Assembly: GCA_002502245.1 (NCBI GenBank)
Contig: DAPW01000018.1
Coordinates: forward strand, 1-64,000
DNA length: 64,000 nucleotides
Source: Methanoregula sp. UBA154
Lineage (GTDB): Archaea; Halobacteriota; Methanomicrobia; Methanomicrobiales; Methanospirillaceae
Reading direction: 5' to 3'
Shown: positions 18,073-27,347 of the stretch, in pieces
Numbering within the stretch: the stretch's first letter is position 1
How the letters are laid out: each line of letters begins with the position of its first letter
Notes under the pieces: model-generated
The model's database searches: none
Told to the model about the DNA's origin: nothing
Seen by the model: only the letters and a program-made list of their open reading frames with translations
Program-made: the position numbers and the translations under genes

Positions 18073-18441
18073 ATGCTGAACCTGAAATTTACTGACGGGC
18101 TTATACCGGTGATCGTACAGGACGCACGGTCGCGGGACGTGCTCATGATGGCATATGCGAACGAAGAAGCGGTCCGGCTCACGCAGCAGACCGGGTTTGC
18201 CCACTACTACAGCCGGAGCAGGAAGAAGCTCTGGAAGAAAGGCGAGGAGAGCGGCCATTTCCAGAAGGTTATGCGGATCCTTACCGACTGCGATGAGGAC
18301 TGCCTGATTTACGAAGTCGGGCAGACCGGTGCTGCCTGCCACACGGGCTATGCCTCCTGTTTCTACCGGACACTTGACGGCGTTGTGGTAGGGACAAAAG
18401 TCTTCGATCCCGAGAAAGTGTACGGGAAGAAAGGGCACTGA
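18073..18441 (+). CDS. hisI: Phosphoribosyl-AMP cyclohydrolase
   Basis: Third step of histidine biosynthesis: opens the adenine ring of phosphoribosyl-AMP. At 122 residues it is the stand-alone archaeal form, without a HisE domain. It shows the family signature [37 protein letters not shown], the metal site [10 protein letters not shown] and the C-terminal [14 protein letters not shown]. Its ribosome site GGGAGG lies in the last codons of the prepilin peptidase gene (4-base gap), so the two are transcribed together despite unrelated roles. Confidence 0.95.
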   Translation: MLNLKFTDGLIPVIVQDARSRDVLMMAYANEEAVRLTQQTGFAHYYSRSRKKLWKKGEESGHFQKVMRILTDCDEDCLIYEVGQTGAACHTGYASCFYRTLDGVVVGTKVFDPEKVYGKKGH

Positions 18442-18647
18442 CTTCTGACGACTGATGGTGATGGATCTATTCACCATTCATTCCGATCAACGCCTGCCGC
18501 CCCCGGCGGGGCGCCCCGGTATCAGATCAGGAACAAGGACATCCAAAAAAAACTCCCGCTCCGGTGTATCCTGGAGAAGCCCGGATGCGGGGAGCCCGCA
18601 GATATTCAGCACCTACTATTGAGTTCGATCAGCCTGCACCCGTGCAT
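18442..18647. other. Short gap with GC-rich family-B-like palindrome
   Basis: Bases 18485-18525 contain a GC-rich palindromic block (CCGCCCCCGGCGGGGCGCCCC) flanked by ATCAACGC and GTATCAGATC, resembling the right-hand block of family B elements. No gene is seen. Confidence 0.45.
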
Positions 18648-18884
18648 CTATTCTGCCCCCTCTTCCCCAACCGTGATGACCTCTGCCGGGCAGAGGTATG
18701 CTGCCTCCCGGGCACAGGCTGCAAGATCTTCCGGCACCGCGCCTTCAGCCCGGCTGCCGCAGAAGCGGTACGCTTCCACCAGCTCCGAATACTCATCGCA
18801 CGGGTTCTGGTCAAAGATCTCCGGGCAGGTGTTCCAGCACGCCCCGCAGCTGACGCAGAAACCCCGCTCGATCTTCACGTACAT
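18648..18884 (-). CDS. Small 4Fe-4S ferredoxin
   Basis: A 78-residue electron carrier. The N-terminal cluster motif is CVSCGACWNTCPEIF (Cys10/13/16/20), the last part of which mimics the CxxCxxCxxxCP of bacterial ferredoxins. A C-terminal CAREAAYLCPAEVI supplies the remaining ligand(s). The spacing suggests one [4Fe-4S] cluster with a degenerate second site. The middle is acidic. It stands alone, with convergent or empty flanks. The electron partner is unknown. Confidence 0.88.
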   Translation of the reverse strand: MYVKIERGFCVSCGACWNTCPEIFDQNPCDEYSELVEAYRFCGSRAEGAVPEDLAACAREAAYLCPAEVITVGEEGAE

Positions 18885-19227
18885 GATTACTGCCGGAACT
18901 CTGAGACTGCAACTATAAAAAACCGGGCGGGATATGCCGGTATACCCTTCCCGTTTCCTGCGCAGGGTATTTCACGACCAGCCGCCGGGAGTCATGATCC
19001 GACGGCCCGGAATAACTCCGGACAGGGTACGCTGCTCCGTACCCATCTGCCCGGGTCGCCACTACCACGACTCTCGCCGGCCGGTCTCTGCCTGCTGCTG
19101 TCACTGTATCCTCCGGCATGGGGGCCGTACTTCAGGTTTTTTCTGCTCTGCTTCAGGGGAGGGTTTTGCCGTTCTTTGTCATCACAGATCTGCTGAGGCC
19201 GTAAGCACGGCTGCGGTCACGCTCTTT
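18885..19227. other. Gene-free gap
   Basis: About 340 bases of GC-rich sequence with the ferredoxin leader at the left (ACTATAAAAAACC near 18912 may be its TATA region). No other signal is seen. Confidence 0.4.
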
Positions 19228-19509
19228 TCAGGTACCTGACGGCAGATCCGCAAGAATGCGCTGCTGGCGCGTGAGGGTGAGTGAGGAGGAGAGCCCGGGC
19301 GAATTTTTGTCAAAGGAGCGCATCACGACATCCAGAAGGCAGAAGAACGCCGCTGCTTCCACCGGGTCCTTAAAAAGCGCCAGTTCCGCGTCCGTGCGCC
19401 GGTCGAGGATATCCGTGATGTACTCTCCGTAGTGCTGTTCGTGGATCTTCAGGGCACGGGTGGTCTTCTTCCACCGGAGGATGAGGGGGTCCAGTTCCAT
19501 CTTTCGCAT
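19228..19509 (-). CDS. Small hypothetical helical protein
   Basis: A 93-residue soluble protein of unknown family. It is helical throughout (MRKMELDPLILRWKKTTRALKIHEQHYGEYITDIL, then a hydrophobic helix EAAAFFCLLDVVMRSFD). The ATG at 19509 is preferred to the more upstream ATG at 19596, whose extension looks like non-coding Arg/Ser/Pro-rich translation of the gap. It sits next to repeat A2. Function unknown. Confidence 0.55.
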   Translation of the reverse strand: MRKMELDPLILRWKKTTRALKIHEQHYGEYITDILDRRTDAELALFKDPVEAAAFFCLLDVVMRSFDKNSPGLSSSLTLTRQQRILADLPSGT

Positions 19510-19611
19510 ACAATCGCCGGATACCCGTGAGGGGGGAGGGGCAATGAAGGTACGGCTGGCGTGGCGTGAAAGTGCATGCGGGATCCGGCAGGGCACTTTT
19601 GGGATTTTCTT

Positions 19612-19830
19612 GCTCTGGAGAAATCATTGTAACGTGATTAAATCGCCCCCCCTTGCGCCAGCCCTGCCCCCGTTGGGGGCTCAATCGCGCATGTGATGCC
19701 CTGGAATTATCTGTACTGTCCTCATTCAAAATTGATCAGGAAATACAGCGTTATCGCAATCCGGGGATGCCACAGCGGCGGGGGCGAAGCCCTGAAAGAG
19801 CGTCAGAATGTGCGAAGGATTTCTACAAAG
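19612..19830 (+). repeat. Dispersed repeat family A, copy A2
   Basis: Starts GAGAAATCATTGTAACGTGA, contains CCCCTTGCGCCAGCCCTGCC and a GCCCCCGTTGGGGGC hairpin, then CAGCGTTATCGCAATCCGGGG and GGCGGGGGCGAAGCCCTG and ends GAGCGTCAGAA. It is most similar to A5 at 32112-32312, so these two form a subfamily. No gene is visible between it and 20039. Confidence 0.8.
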
Positions 19831-20038
19831 TTGAATTCCTCGTAAGTATTACACGCAGGATGCTCCTGTTCGTCGTGATATCTGGTAGTTCAGCCCCGGG
19901 TGCACGCTCCTGATCCGGGCAGTGTGGCAGCGCGTTCCAGATTTTTTGGGAATACCAATGATCCTGGCAATTGCAATCGCAGGAATGCAGTGAATTCCAG
20001 GGGGATATGTTCTTATATTGTAATACGGAAATTCAGGT

Positions 20039-20554
20039 ATGATGGAACCGGACTGCTATGAACAGTACCCGGCCACGACGGTTATTGCATCAAATCTTCT
20101 CTCTGTCCTGATCTACGGAACCGGTATCTCTATCCTCTACCGGTTCGGCCTCATCTGGGTTACCGGGTATGTGCTGTTCATCCTTCTCCTCGAATTCCGG
20201 CTGCTGCGTGGCCATTGCGTGGACTGTTACTATTACGGTAAAACCTGTGCGTTCGGCAAAGGCCGGCTGAGCTCCCTGTTTTTTTCGGGGGGCCGACCGG
20301 AGCAGTTCAGCCGGATGACGATAACGTGGAGGGAGATCCTTCCTGATTTCCTGGTATTCATCATCCCCGTGCTCGCAGGTATCCTCCTCCTGATCCATGA
20401 GTTTGACTGGATCATCCTCCTTCTCATCATCGCCCTCATCCTTCTCGGTTTCCTGGGGAATGCGCTCGTGAGAGGACATCTGGCCTGCAGGTTCTGCAAA
20501 CAGCGGGAGATCGGCTGTCCATCTGTGCAATTATTCGATAAAACAAAGCAATAA
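20039..20554 (+). CDS. Membrane protein of unknown function
   Basis: A 171-residue polytopic membrane protein with about four helices (~15-50 twin; ~102-122; ~124-148). Between them is a soluble stretch with HCVDCYYYGKTCAFGKGRLSSLFF (~59-82), and near the end CRFCKQREIGCPS. The paired cysteines on the same side could bind a metal or cluster. The family is not recognised, but the Cys-rich loop looks conserved by design. ATG at 20039 or 20042; a TATA-like TTATATTG is at ~20012. It is alone, between repeat A2 and PEGA genes. Confidence 0.7.
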   Translation: MMEPDCYEQYPATTVIASNLLSVLIYGTGISILYRFGLIWVTGYVLFILLLEFRLLRGHCVDCYYYGKTCAFGKGRLSSLFFSGGRPEQFSRMTITWREILPDFLVFIIPVLAGILLLIHEFDWIILLLIIALILLGFLGNALVRGHLACRFCKQREIGCPSVQLFDKTKQ

Positions 20555-20782
20555 GAAGATCATCCGGCATGTCAGCCGAAAGACCCGGAGATCGTATCCT
20601 CCGCACGGGACGGGCTGCTCCCATGAGGGCACGGCAGAAACGGGCAAATACCGGTATTTTTATTGCGGCTCATGCTTTTCGTTCGCTCTTGAGGAAAAAA
20701 TATCCACCGCGGCAGCGCCGGGGGCGGCACCATACACGAATGTGTGCTGTTACGGTCCCAGGTCCTCTAAAAATGAGGTTTG

Positions 20783-21943
20783 TTAGTATTTCCTCTGCCT
20801 CAGGAACAGGTATATCCCCGCAATGACGGTCAGGAGAATGATGACCGCAAGGGCTATGACCGGCACGATCGCAATACCAGCGGGTTCGGGCGTGAGAGTG
20901 GTCGAGATGGTGGTTACCTTCCCTTCATTGATCCGGACCGGTACGGTCATGTTCTGGTAGCCTTCCTTTTCAAGCCGGACTGTGTGGGAACCGGCGGAAA
21001 GGGCCGGGACTGTGGCCGGGCTGGTGCCCCGCAGGACATTGTCAACATAGACCAGAACACCGGCGGGTTCCGTGCTCATGGAGAGCGTTCCGGTCGCACG
21101 TGTTTTCTGCACCGTGGCTGTTGCTGTAATGGAAACAGGAACGCCGGAAGTTACTGACGTAACCGGGACGGCGCTGGTCAGCGTTGTAGCCGGCGGAGTG
21201 TTCATATCACTGACCGCTGCCAGTGCGGAAGGCGAGGCATTGACTTTGATCTGGCGTGTGAAGGGAGGATTCAGGGCACTGTCGGCCGGAACACAATCCT
21301 TCCAGACCGTCTGGCTGATCGTATAGGTGCCGGGTGTGGTCAGGGTGAAGACCGGGTTTCTTTCCTGGCTGACCGGGGTATTGTCAACCCAGTAGGTCCA
21401 TGTGGTCATATTTTCCCGCGTATTCAGCGAAGCATCGGTCACCTGGATCACCAGCGGCGCAAATCCTTCTGTTACATTCGTTGTAAATGCCGGTTCCGGT
21501 ACCGTGCAGTAAACAGAGGTACTGTTGACCGTTGTGCTGGAATACTGCCTGCCGCAGAACGTGGTTACAGTTAACCGGATATCGTACTTCCCGGCCCGGG
21601 CATAGGAATACAGGGGATTCTGCAGGGTGCTGCTCCCGCCGTCCCCGAACTCCCAGCTCCATGAAACGATCTGCTGGCCGGGTTCAGAGGTTGATGCATC
21701 AGCACATTCGAGAGTATAGGGCGGACCATCGGGAATAGTCGCCGACTGATTTCCGGGGAATGCACAGGCGAACCGGGCTGTGGGATATGTTGCATGGGAA
21801 CATGCCTGCAGGATGGGCGGTACGGTCGCTTTTGTCGTCACGACGGTCGTTGTTTTAGCAGCAGACACAAACGGGACGAGCATTAAACAGGACAGGAGCA
21901 AAATCAGGGCAATGCAGAGAATAATGTGGGGGGATCGTTTCAT
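20783..21943 (-). CDS. Surface protein with PKD and PEGA domains
   Basis: A 386-residue exported protein. An N-terminal signal peptide (~1-28) is followed by a PKD domain (~75-150; VSWSWEFGDGGSSTLQNPLYSYARAG), a second PKD-like domain (~150-235; MTTWTYWVDNTPVSQERNPVFTL), a Ser/Thr/Val-rich linker, a PEGA domain (~285-350; EPAGVLVYVDNVLRGTSPATVPAL) and a C-terminal membrane helix followed by RQRKY. These domains mediate extracellular structure or carbohydrate/peptide contacts. GGAG lies seven bases before the ATG. It is followed on the same strand by another PEGA gene upstream of it (22005), though separated by ~60 bases, so the two form a pair. Confidence 0.85.
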   Translation of the reverse strand: MKRSPHIILCIALILLLSCLMLVPFVSAAKTTTVVTTKATVPPILQACSHATYPTARFACAFPGNQSATIPDGPPYTLECADASTSEPGQQIVSWSWEFGDGGSSTLQNPLYSYARAGKYDIRLTVTTFCGRQYSSTTVNSTSVYCTVPEPAFTTNVTEGFAPLVIQVTDASLNTRENMTTWTYWVDNTPVSQERNPVFTLTTPGTYTISQTVWKDCVPADSALNPPFTRQIKVNASPSALAAVSDMNTPPATTLTSAVPVTSVTSGVPVSITATATVQKTRATGTLSMSTEPAGVLVYVDNVLRGTSPATVPALSAGSHTVRLEKEGYQNMTVPVRINEGKVTTISTTLTPEPAGIAIVPVIALAVIILLTVIAGIYLFLRQRKY

Positions 21944-22004
21944 TGGTAATCTCCAGGTATGGTTGAGGTCTGTATGAGATTTTGTCGTACCTGCTTAAAA
22001 AAAT

Positions 22005-22733
22005 TCAGGAGCGGCGGAATGCTGCTGCAAAGCAGATAAGGCCGGCTGCTGCAACCGCGGTCAGAGGGGAGAGCGGAACCGGTTCCCCGCGGTCTGTGGT
22101 GGCGATCGGGGTGCCGGTGATGGTCGGGCTTCGTTGTTCAAAATCCGCGTTGACCTGCACCACCTGGTTCCTGATGACCGTGATGGTGCTGGTATACTGC
22201 GGATATCCCGCGAGTTCTACGGTTACGGTATGGCTGCCGGCCGGCACCGCATTCAGGATGAGCGCTGCGCGGCCCGTAGGTGTCGTCCCCACCGGGTTCC
22301 CGTCAAGCGTTACGGCGGCTCCCCCCGGGTTGGAATCAACGGCGATCGATCCGTCGCCGGTCGGTGTAATTGGGGCACCTGATGCTTTCTCAAGGTTTAC
22401 GCCGAAGTCCCGCGTGCTGCCAGGATAAATGGTCGTGAGGAACGACTCGTTGTTGTACCCGGCCATGCTGACATTGACGAAGTAATCACCCGGTGGAACG
22501 TTCAGCAGTGTGGCCGGTGTGTCACCGCGGTACACTCCATTGAGGTAGACTGCTGCTCCATGCGGATAAGAAAAGACGGTGATAGTACCCCCCGCGGGCT
22601 GAGGGGTTGTTTCATCTGCTGCAATGGCTGCGGGAATACCTGCCACCATCAGGCAGGTGATGATACCGGCGAGGATACTATACCGGTTCTTCCACGAACA
22701 CTCTTTCATGGGATAAACATACCAATTTTTCAT
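22005..22733 (-). CDS. PEGA-domain surface protein
   Basis: A 242-residue exported protein. It has a signal-like hydrophobic helix (~20-40), then two PEGA domains (~47-108: FSYPHGAAVYLNGVYRGDTPATLLNVPPGDY; ~125-195: VDSNPGGAAVTLDGNPVGTTPTGRAAL), and ends with a Pro-rich stretch, a short hydrophobic helix and FRRS. The tail (PLSPLTAVAAAGLICFAA + RR) recalls an archaeosortase-type sorting signal and is shared by other exported proteins here. The start may be the ATG at 22733 or 22709; the latter gives a more usual signal peptide. It probably belongs to the cell envelope. Confidence 0.85.
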   Translation of the reverse strand: MKNWYVYPMKECSWKNRYSILAGIITCLMVAGIPAAIAADETTPQPAGGTITVFSYPHGAAVYLNGVYRGDTPATLLNVPPGDYFVNVSMAGYNNESFLTTIYPGSTRDFGVNLEKASGAPITPTGDGSIAVDSNPGGAAVTLDGNPVGTTPTGRAALILNAVPAGSHTVTVELAGYPQYTSTITVIRNQVVQVNADFEQRSPTITGTPIATTDRGEPVPLSPLTAVAAAGLICFAAAFRRS

Positions 22734-23100
22734 GCTTTAATGTGTTGGTGAGCCGGGCTGAATCCGGACAATGGTATTCCACAGAGGTGGAGGTTATTCA
22801 GATGTCTGAAGGTTGTGATCGTGGAAAAGGCGGTCCGTGATATCCTGCAAAGGCAAATACCTGCCAGGCACAATGACCATGCCAGCATGGAAGTACCAGA
22901 AGAAGCGCTCCCGAATCTTTACCAACGATTGTACCGGAATGATCAATCGATCGTACTTTTTTGTTTGCACGTTCACCTTCAGGCCCAGAACACCGTACAT
23001 TGTTATCATCCGCACCATTGCATTTCTGTCGTGGATCTTGTGGCAGGAATGTTTTTCTTGGAGCATAAACTACGTATCCGGGTATTTTGAGGCACGGGCA
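22734..23100. other. Gap upstream of the lipoprotein gene
   Basis: About 370 bases. Reading frames run through it on both strands, but their translations look random (for example His/Gln-rich) and no ribosome site supports them. Nothing else is seen. Confidence 0.4.
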
Positions 23101-23904
23101 ATGAAAAAATGGAATGCAATCGGCATTTTTATTGTTCTGGTTACCGGCGTGGTCTTCCTGAGCGGGTGCATAAGTTCGGCCTCCACGAATGCGGCACCCA
23201 TGGCAACACCCGTTCCGCAGATCGTGCATGGTACCGTACTCGTAACCCCCTCACCGACACCGGTTATCACCGTTCCCGCGAGCACAGCTCCGGAGACACC
23301 GACAGCAACACCAGTCGTTTCTGAGACGATATCTGTCATCCCAACCACGACACCGGTTATCACCGTTCCCGCGAGCACAGCTCCGGAGACACCGACAGCA
23401 ACACCAGTCGTTTCTGAGACGGTGTCTGCGATCCCAACCACGACACCAGCAATTGTCCGGGTGACAACCGACTCCCCGTATGACGAACCGGAGGATTACT
23501 ATCAGAACCTCAAGCCTGCGCTATCCACTGAAGGTGTGACCGGAACACTGGTCATCCGTGTCGAAGGCTGTCCTGCAGATGGCCTTACCGTGTTCATCGC
23601 CCGTAATGGGACGGACGTTTCACCGATTGACGATAACAACCTTCTCGATCGGATGGTTGTGGAGGATCAGAACCCGGTGTTCCTCCAGGTGAAGATCTTA
23701 CCGGATGGGAGCTCGGAGAGCGTAAGGCTCGCGCCCGGTGCCTATTCCGCCTATCTTCCTGACAAGAACGATAATGAGATTGAAGATCAGCAGTCATTTA
23801 CTATTGGCGCAAAGTTCATGACCTACGTGTCCTTGACCGGGTCTTCTTACCTTCCTCTGGATTCGTCGGGATGTACAGGTTGTTCCTGTTCCCGATCACG
23901 ATGA
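23101..23904 (+). CDS. Lipoprotein with Thr/Pro-rich stalk containing a 31-residue duplication
   Basis: A 267-residue lipoprotein. The signal peptide ends in the lipobox LSGC (VVFLSGCISS). Residues ~45-120 are a Thr/Pro/Ser/Val stalk with a duplicated unit (VITVPASTAPETPTATPVVSE). The globular part (~125-240) carries the DPYDEPEDYYQNLKPALSTEGV-like start and beta strands (TLVIRVEGCPADGLTVFIAR). It should be anchored outside the cell membrane. The chosen ATG at 23101 gives a clean signal peptide; the frame is open further upstream but that extension has no support. Unknown function. Confidence 0.82.
   Translation: MKKWNAIGIFIVLVTGVVFLSGCISSASTNAAPMATPVPQIVHGTVLVTPSPTPVITVPASTAPETPTATPVVSETISVIPTTTPVITVPASTAPETPTATPVVSETVSAIPTTTPAIVRVTTDSPYDEPEDYYQNLKPALSTEGVTGTLVIRVEGCPADGLTVFIARNGTDVSPIDDNNLLDRMVVEDQNPVFLQVKILPDGSSESVRLAPGAYSAYLPDKNDNEIEDQQSFTIGAKFMTYVSLTGSSYLPLDSSGCTGCSCSRSR
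23256..23441 (+). repeat. 93-base tandem duplication in a lipoprotein stalk
   Basis: Two adjacent copies of 93 bases (23256-23348 and 23349-23441; each begins GACACCGGTTATCACCGTTC in copy 1 or the near-identical GACACCGGTTATCACCG in copy 2). They differ at only a few positions, mostly at the distal end. The unit is a multiple of three, so the stalk is lengthened by 31 residues without a frameshift. Confidence 0.9.
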
Positions 23905-24042
23905 GCCGGCAGGTAAGGAACGCGGACACCGGTGCGGCAGGATGAGGTCAGGGCAGGTATTGACAGAAGGTTTTCAGGGAACTCTCGTTCCAAGATTTCA
24001 TTGTCCCGCCGAACCGGGCGGGAATTCATCGTTTTTCTGCGC

Positions 24043-24200
24043 GGTAGAAACGGGCATGAACAAAGAGTTCATACCGGAATCATGAAAATCGATGAATTCC
24101 TTGAAATTGGCACGGTGGGGCAGTTTGTGTGTTTTTTTGAATTATCAGTCATTGATCCGCAGCGGGGGCGTCCCTTTTTGGTGCGCGGCAACTATCATCA
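24043..24200 (+). repeat. Dispersed repeat family B, copy B1
   Basis: Starts GTAGAAACGGGCATGAA, runs through AGTTCATACCGGAATCATGA and ends with GGCACGGTGGGGCAG..., GATCCGCAGCGGGGGCGTCCC. It is shorter than B2 and B3 and lacks the GGGCCCCTCC hairpin seen there. It lies directly upstream of A3 in the same orientation. Confidence 0.7.
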
Positions 24201-24267
24201 TCGGGGGTATGGGGGTCTCAACACCCATTCTATCTGAAAAAATTTGATTTTCATAGAAAACCTCTTT

Positions 24268-24440
24268 TTTTTAAAAAAACATGAGATCCCCCCTGCGCCA
24301 GCCCAGCCCCCTCCGGGGGTGGGGGCGCGTGCCCGGCATGACGTTTATTGAAACGTCCTTGTACTCCAGCACTATCGCAACCAGGGCGCCCCAGCAACGG
24401 GGCGAAGCCCCGGGAGCGTCAGGTATCCAAATTTCTGCAG
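24268..24440 (+). repeat. Dispersed repeat family A, copy A3
   Basis: Starts AAAAAACATGAGATC, contains CCTGCGCCAGCCCAGCCCCC and a CCCCCTCCGGGGGTGG hairpin, then GACGTTTATTGAAACGTCC (a short palindrome), CCAGCACTATCGCAACC and GGGGCGAAGCCCCGGGAGCG with TCAGGTAT. It is the complete form. The rest of 23905-24683 has no gene. Confidence 0.85.
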
Positions 24441-24683
24441 AGCACATTTCTCTTTAAAAAAAGCTGGTGATATCCTTCTTAAATGAAGGCCGTTTTTCAT
24501 GATTCCTTTTTACCATTGGTCATGAACTATCCCGGACGTACAGGCAGTACTGCCACGGGAATAGCGCTTCAATACTTGAGTGTCGGATAATCTTATGAAA
24601 AGGAATGTTTCACTCCAGAAAAATCAGTTCTGTCAATTTTGATTTTTTTTATTCCCGATCCGCAGCAACGTTAAAAAAAATGA

Positions 24684-25394
24684 TTACTTTGAAAACTTTT
24701 TGATCAGGTCGTCCATCATCCGGGGAGCCCGGTCCTTGAGGCCGAACCCGATGAAGATAGCGATACCGGCCCCCAGCCCAAGCCCCACGCCCCACGCAAT
24801 TGGGGTTACGAAGGTGTAGATGATGGTAAGGTCGATGAGCAGCTGGGAGAGTGCGAGGATGAGAATGATGAAGTAGAAGAACACCCGCAGCAGCATGATG
24901 ATGACACCCAGGAATTCAATATCCTGGGTCTTTCCCCATCCATCGAGGAGATCTGCAAAGTAATCGACCATGATAAATCCTGCTATCAGGATGATCAGGA
25001 ACATTGCGATGTGAGGCAGGTAGACCACAATGCTCTGGAACAGCGTGGTGAGGAACTCCAGCTGAAGAACATTGGCCGCCGCAACAATTGCGATCAGGTA
25101 GATGAACCACCGTACAATCAGATCAAAGAACGAAACGACACTCGTGCCGGATTGTTCAATCGCCTTTCCCACAGAAGTCTTGAGAAGGGCATCATCGACA
25201 CCGATCCTGTCCAGGATTCCTGATATGACTTTTCCGAGGATCCGCCCGACCAGCCACCCGATAATCAGGATGATGATCGCAGCGACAAGGTTGGGAATAA
25301 ATGCAATAACTGAGTACACCATCTGCATCAGCGCATCACTTATTGAGCCCACAGACTGTACTGCACTCGTAGTTGATTCACCGAGAGTTGCCAT
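24684..25394 (-). CDS. TM-helix-repeat / MscS-like membrane protein
   Basis: A 236-residue integral membrane protein with about five hydrophobic helices (~25-50, ~85-108, ~118-143, ~155-185, ~195-220). It has the conserved 'TM helix repeat' signature (FIPNLVAAIIILIIGWLVGRILGKVISGILDRIGVDDALL) that occurs in MscS-related channels. The C-terminus is a short basic tail (RAPRMMDDLIKKFSK), and the large MscS beta domain is absent. It is likely a channel-like or scaffolding membrane protein. It is a single gene with convergent or empty surroundings. Confidence 0.82.
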   Translation of the reverse strand: MATLGESTTSAVQSVGSISDALMQMVYSVIAFIPNLVAAIIILIIGWLVGRILGKVISGILDRIGVDDALLKTSVGKAIEQSGTSVVSFFDLIVRWFIYLIAIVAAANVLQLEFLTTLFQSIVVYLPHIAMFLIILIAGFIMVDYFADLLDGWGKTQDIEFLGVIIMLLRVFFYFIILILALSQLLIDLTIIYTFVTPIAWGVGLGLGAGIAIFIGFGLKDRAPRMMDDLIKKFSK

Positions 25395-25797
25395 AATGAT
25401 CAGGCCAAAATCCCCTTTTCGATATTAAAAGGTTCCCCTCTGTTTCATTTTTTGACTCATAAATCAGAGCATAAAACAGAGGATATTCGTTAAAAAACGA
25501 AAAAACCGGAGCATTGCGAATCCTGTTCCGCGTAGAATAAAACAACAGATGAATCATCGTTTTAGCAGAGCCGGGGAATCCTGCCGCCCGTACGCCGAAC
25601 AGTACGGGATTATTTTACCTCGCAATTTTATAATGTTTTAGGAAACAATCCTGCTCCATGGCAGATCAAGGACTGGATACGGCAGTTCTTCCATTTCCCT
25701 TTGATGGCAAGGAATTATAAAGCCATCAATGAACGTCTTTTTCCCCTGCAGGAGGCAGACCATAGATTTAAGTAACTTTGGCGGATGATCATGCATT
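25395..25797. other. Gene-free gap
   Basis: About 400 bases of AT-richer sequence between divergent genes. It must hold both promoters, and an AT-rich stretch at ~25395-25470 fits that. No repeat or gene is recognised. Confidence 0.4.
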
Positions 25798-26415
25798 ATG
25801 GATATTGTTGCAGATCTTATGAAACAGGTTGCGAGCGGAGATAACCTCGCCTTGATCAGCAAGTCGGTTGGCGGGGATGGGAAGGCAGTCCAGTCTGTCC
25901 TGAGCATGGGCATTCCCATGATTCTGGGTTCCATGGCAAGCACAGCGTCAACCCCGGCGGGTCTTGATACCCTGACGAAGATGCTGGCACAGGGCGGGAG
26001 CGGCAGCCCCCTCGACAACATGGGTGGATTTTTGAACAACCAGGAGGCTGCCGGGGGCCCGGCCATGGCGAGATCGCTCTTCGGGTACGAGATGAGCGGG
26101 ATCACGACTGCCATTGCACAGAAAACGGGACTGCGCCCCGCGATGGTCAGCCAGGTGATCACCATCGCGACGCCCATCGTCGTAGGCTATGTCGGCAAGA
26201 TGTTTGTTTCGCAGAAGATGGATGCTGCAGGCCTCACCAGCCTCCTCGGCGACCAGTCCCGGCTGGCAATTGCGGCATCACCGGATGCAGCCGCAATCGC
26301 AAAGCAGTTCCTGGGTCCAGCGGTTGGAACGGTCGTTGGCACCGCGGCTGTTGCCACAAAAGCCCCGGAGAGCAGCGGCGGTATCGGCGGTTTCCTGAAA
26401 AAACTGTTCGGGTGA
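25798..26415 (+). CDS. DUF937 family protein
   Basis: A 205-residue soluble protein of the DUF937 (YidB-like) family. It has the tandem helical pattern LMKQVASGDNLALISKSVGGDGKAVQSVLSMGIPMILGSM, a Gly/Ser loop, then MSGITTAIAQKTGLRPAMVSQVITIATPIVVGYVG and ends with a Gly-rich tail (SSGGIGGFLKKLFG). Bacterial members are poorly understood. No catalytic motif is apparent. It starts at the ATG at 25798 with a weak ribosome site and stands alone. Confidence 0.85.
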   Translation: MDIVADLMKQVASGDNLALISKSVGGDGKAVQSVLSMGIPMILGSMASTASTPAGLDTLTKMLAQGGSGSPLDNMGGFLNNQEAAGGPAMARSLFGYEMSGITTAIAQKTGLRPAMVSQVITIATPIVVGYVGKMFVSQKMDAAGLTSLLGDQSRLAIAASPDAAAIAKQFLGPAVGTVVGTAAVATKAPESSGGIGGFLKKLFG

Positions 26416-26574
26416 TACGCTCGTCCAGGATACTATCCGGACCTTTTTTCCTCACAGTTATTTTAGTTGTCAGTTCACTGCAGTCTGGGCATCGTCCTGA
26501 GACGCCGGTTTACAAAAAAAGGTGATTGATTAATGAGAGCCACCTTCTTAAAATATGTGAGCAATGCAAAAATT

Positions 26575-26800
26575 ATTGATCCTTTGAATTCCTCATGAAG
26601 TACTATGGGGGCTGATGCCCCCATACCCCGGTAATGAAGGCCGCCGCCGCCCCGAAGGACGCCCCGCGACGGCTTCAATCACCGGATAGCTTGAACCGGC
26701 GATAGATTATTCCGTTCCAGAAAACAGGTGATACGTCGTCATCGCATTCGGGGGTGCCCGAGTAGCGGGGGTAGAGCGTAAGTGAAAGCCCCCAAGAACA
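26575..26800. repeat. GC-rich palindromic segment, family C-like
   Basis: Contains a GGGGGCTGATGCCCCCATAC hairpin followed by ATGAAGGCCGCCGCCGCCCC, GAAGGACGCCCCGCGACGGC and later GGGGGTGCCCGAGTAGCGGG. The middle resembles 32380-32410 (GCCCGCCGCCCCGAAGGGCG then CCCCGCGGCGGG). It is too diverged to call firmly. The remainder of 26416-27038 has no gene. Confidence 0.5.
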
Positions 26801-27038
26801 TTAAGACATTATCATTCAGGGAATCATCAATGAACGTAAATCCCTGTTATTAGTAGTGAATTACTTTAAGCAATCACCAGGGCAGATTATCAATACCCCC
26901 TCATTCATGGAGGATATCCCCCCTCCCCTAGGGTAGCGATGATAAATGATAGGAGAAGACCGGCTGTATTTTCACGCGCCTTCGGGTCGTCAAAAATGAA
27001 AAGGTTCGGAAAATGTTTCCAGGGTACTTTATCTTTTT

Positions 27039-27347
27039 TCACAAGGGGCCGGTGAGCGTGGGCAGGAACAACCCGACAATGGATGTCACAATCCAGACGA
27101 CAACGGCAATGATCAGAGACTTGACCCATCCGATGGAGTACAGGTATTGCAATGCCAGCAGCCACACGATTCCTGCAATGAATGCGGCAATCAGACCATT
27201 GCCTAACACATAATAGACGATCATGTACACTACCGTGCCGATAAGGGCGGCGATAACGGCAGTTTTAATGCCCTCCGTTTCTCCGAACAACTTTGCAATA
27301 ATGTAAATGATTATCGTTGAAATGATCAGCGCGATAACGAACCACAC
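27039..27347 (-). CDS. Small four-helix membrane protein
   Basis: A 102-residue hydrophobic protein with about four transmembrane helices (1-18; ~30-46; ~50-68; ~74-96) and almost no soluble part. A C-terminal stretch (FIAGIVWLLALQYLYSIGWVKSLIIAVVVWIVTSIVG) is repeated in the locus at 33401-33715, so it belongs to a small paralog family here. The family is unknown; a membrane-remodelling or transporter-accessory role cannot be told from sequence. It begins with ATG at 27347. Confidence 0.7.
   Translation of the reverse strand: MWFVIALIISTIIIYIIAKLFGETEGIKTAVIAALIGTVVYMIVYYVLGNGLIAAFIAGIVWLLALQYLYSIGWVKSLIIAVVVWIVTSIVGLFLPTLTGPL

Noticed and set aside
22837..23100. Upstream extension of the lipoprotein gene
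   Set aside because: It would bury the lipobox signal peptide 88 residues into the chain. The ATG at 23101 gives a typical lipoprotein signal.
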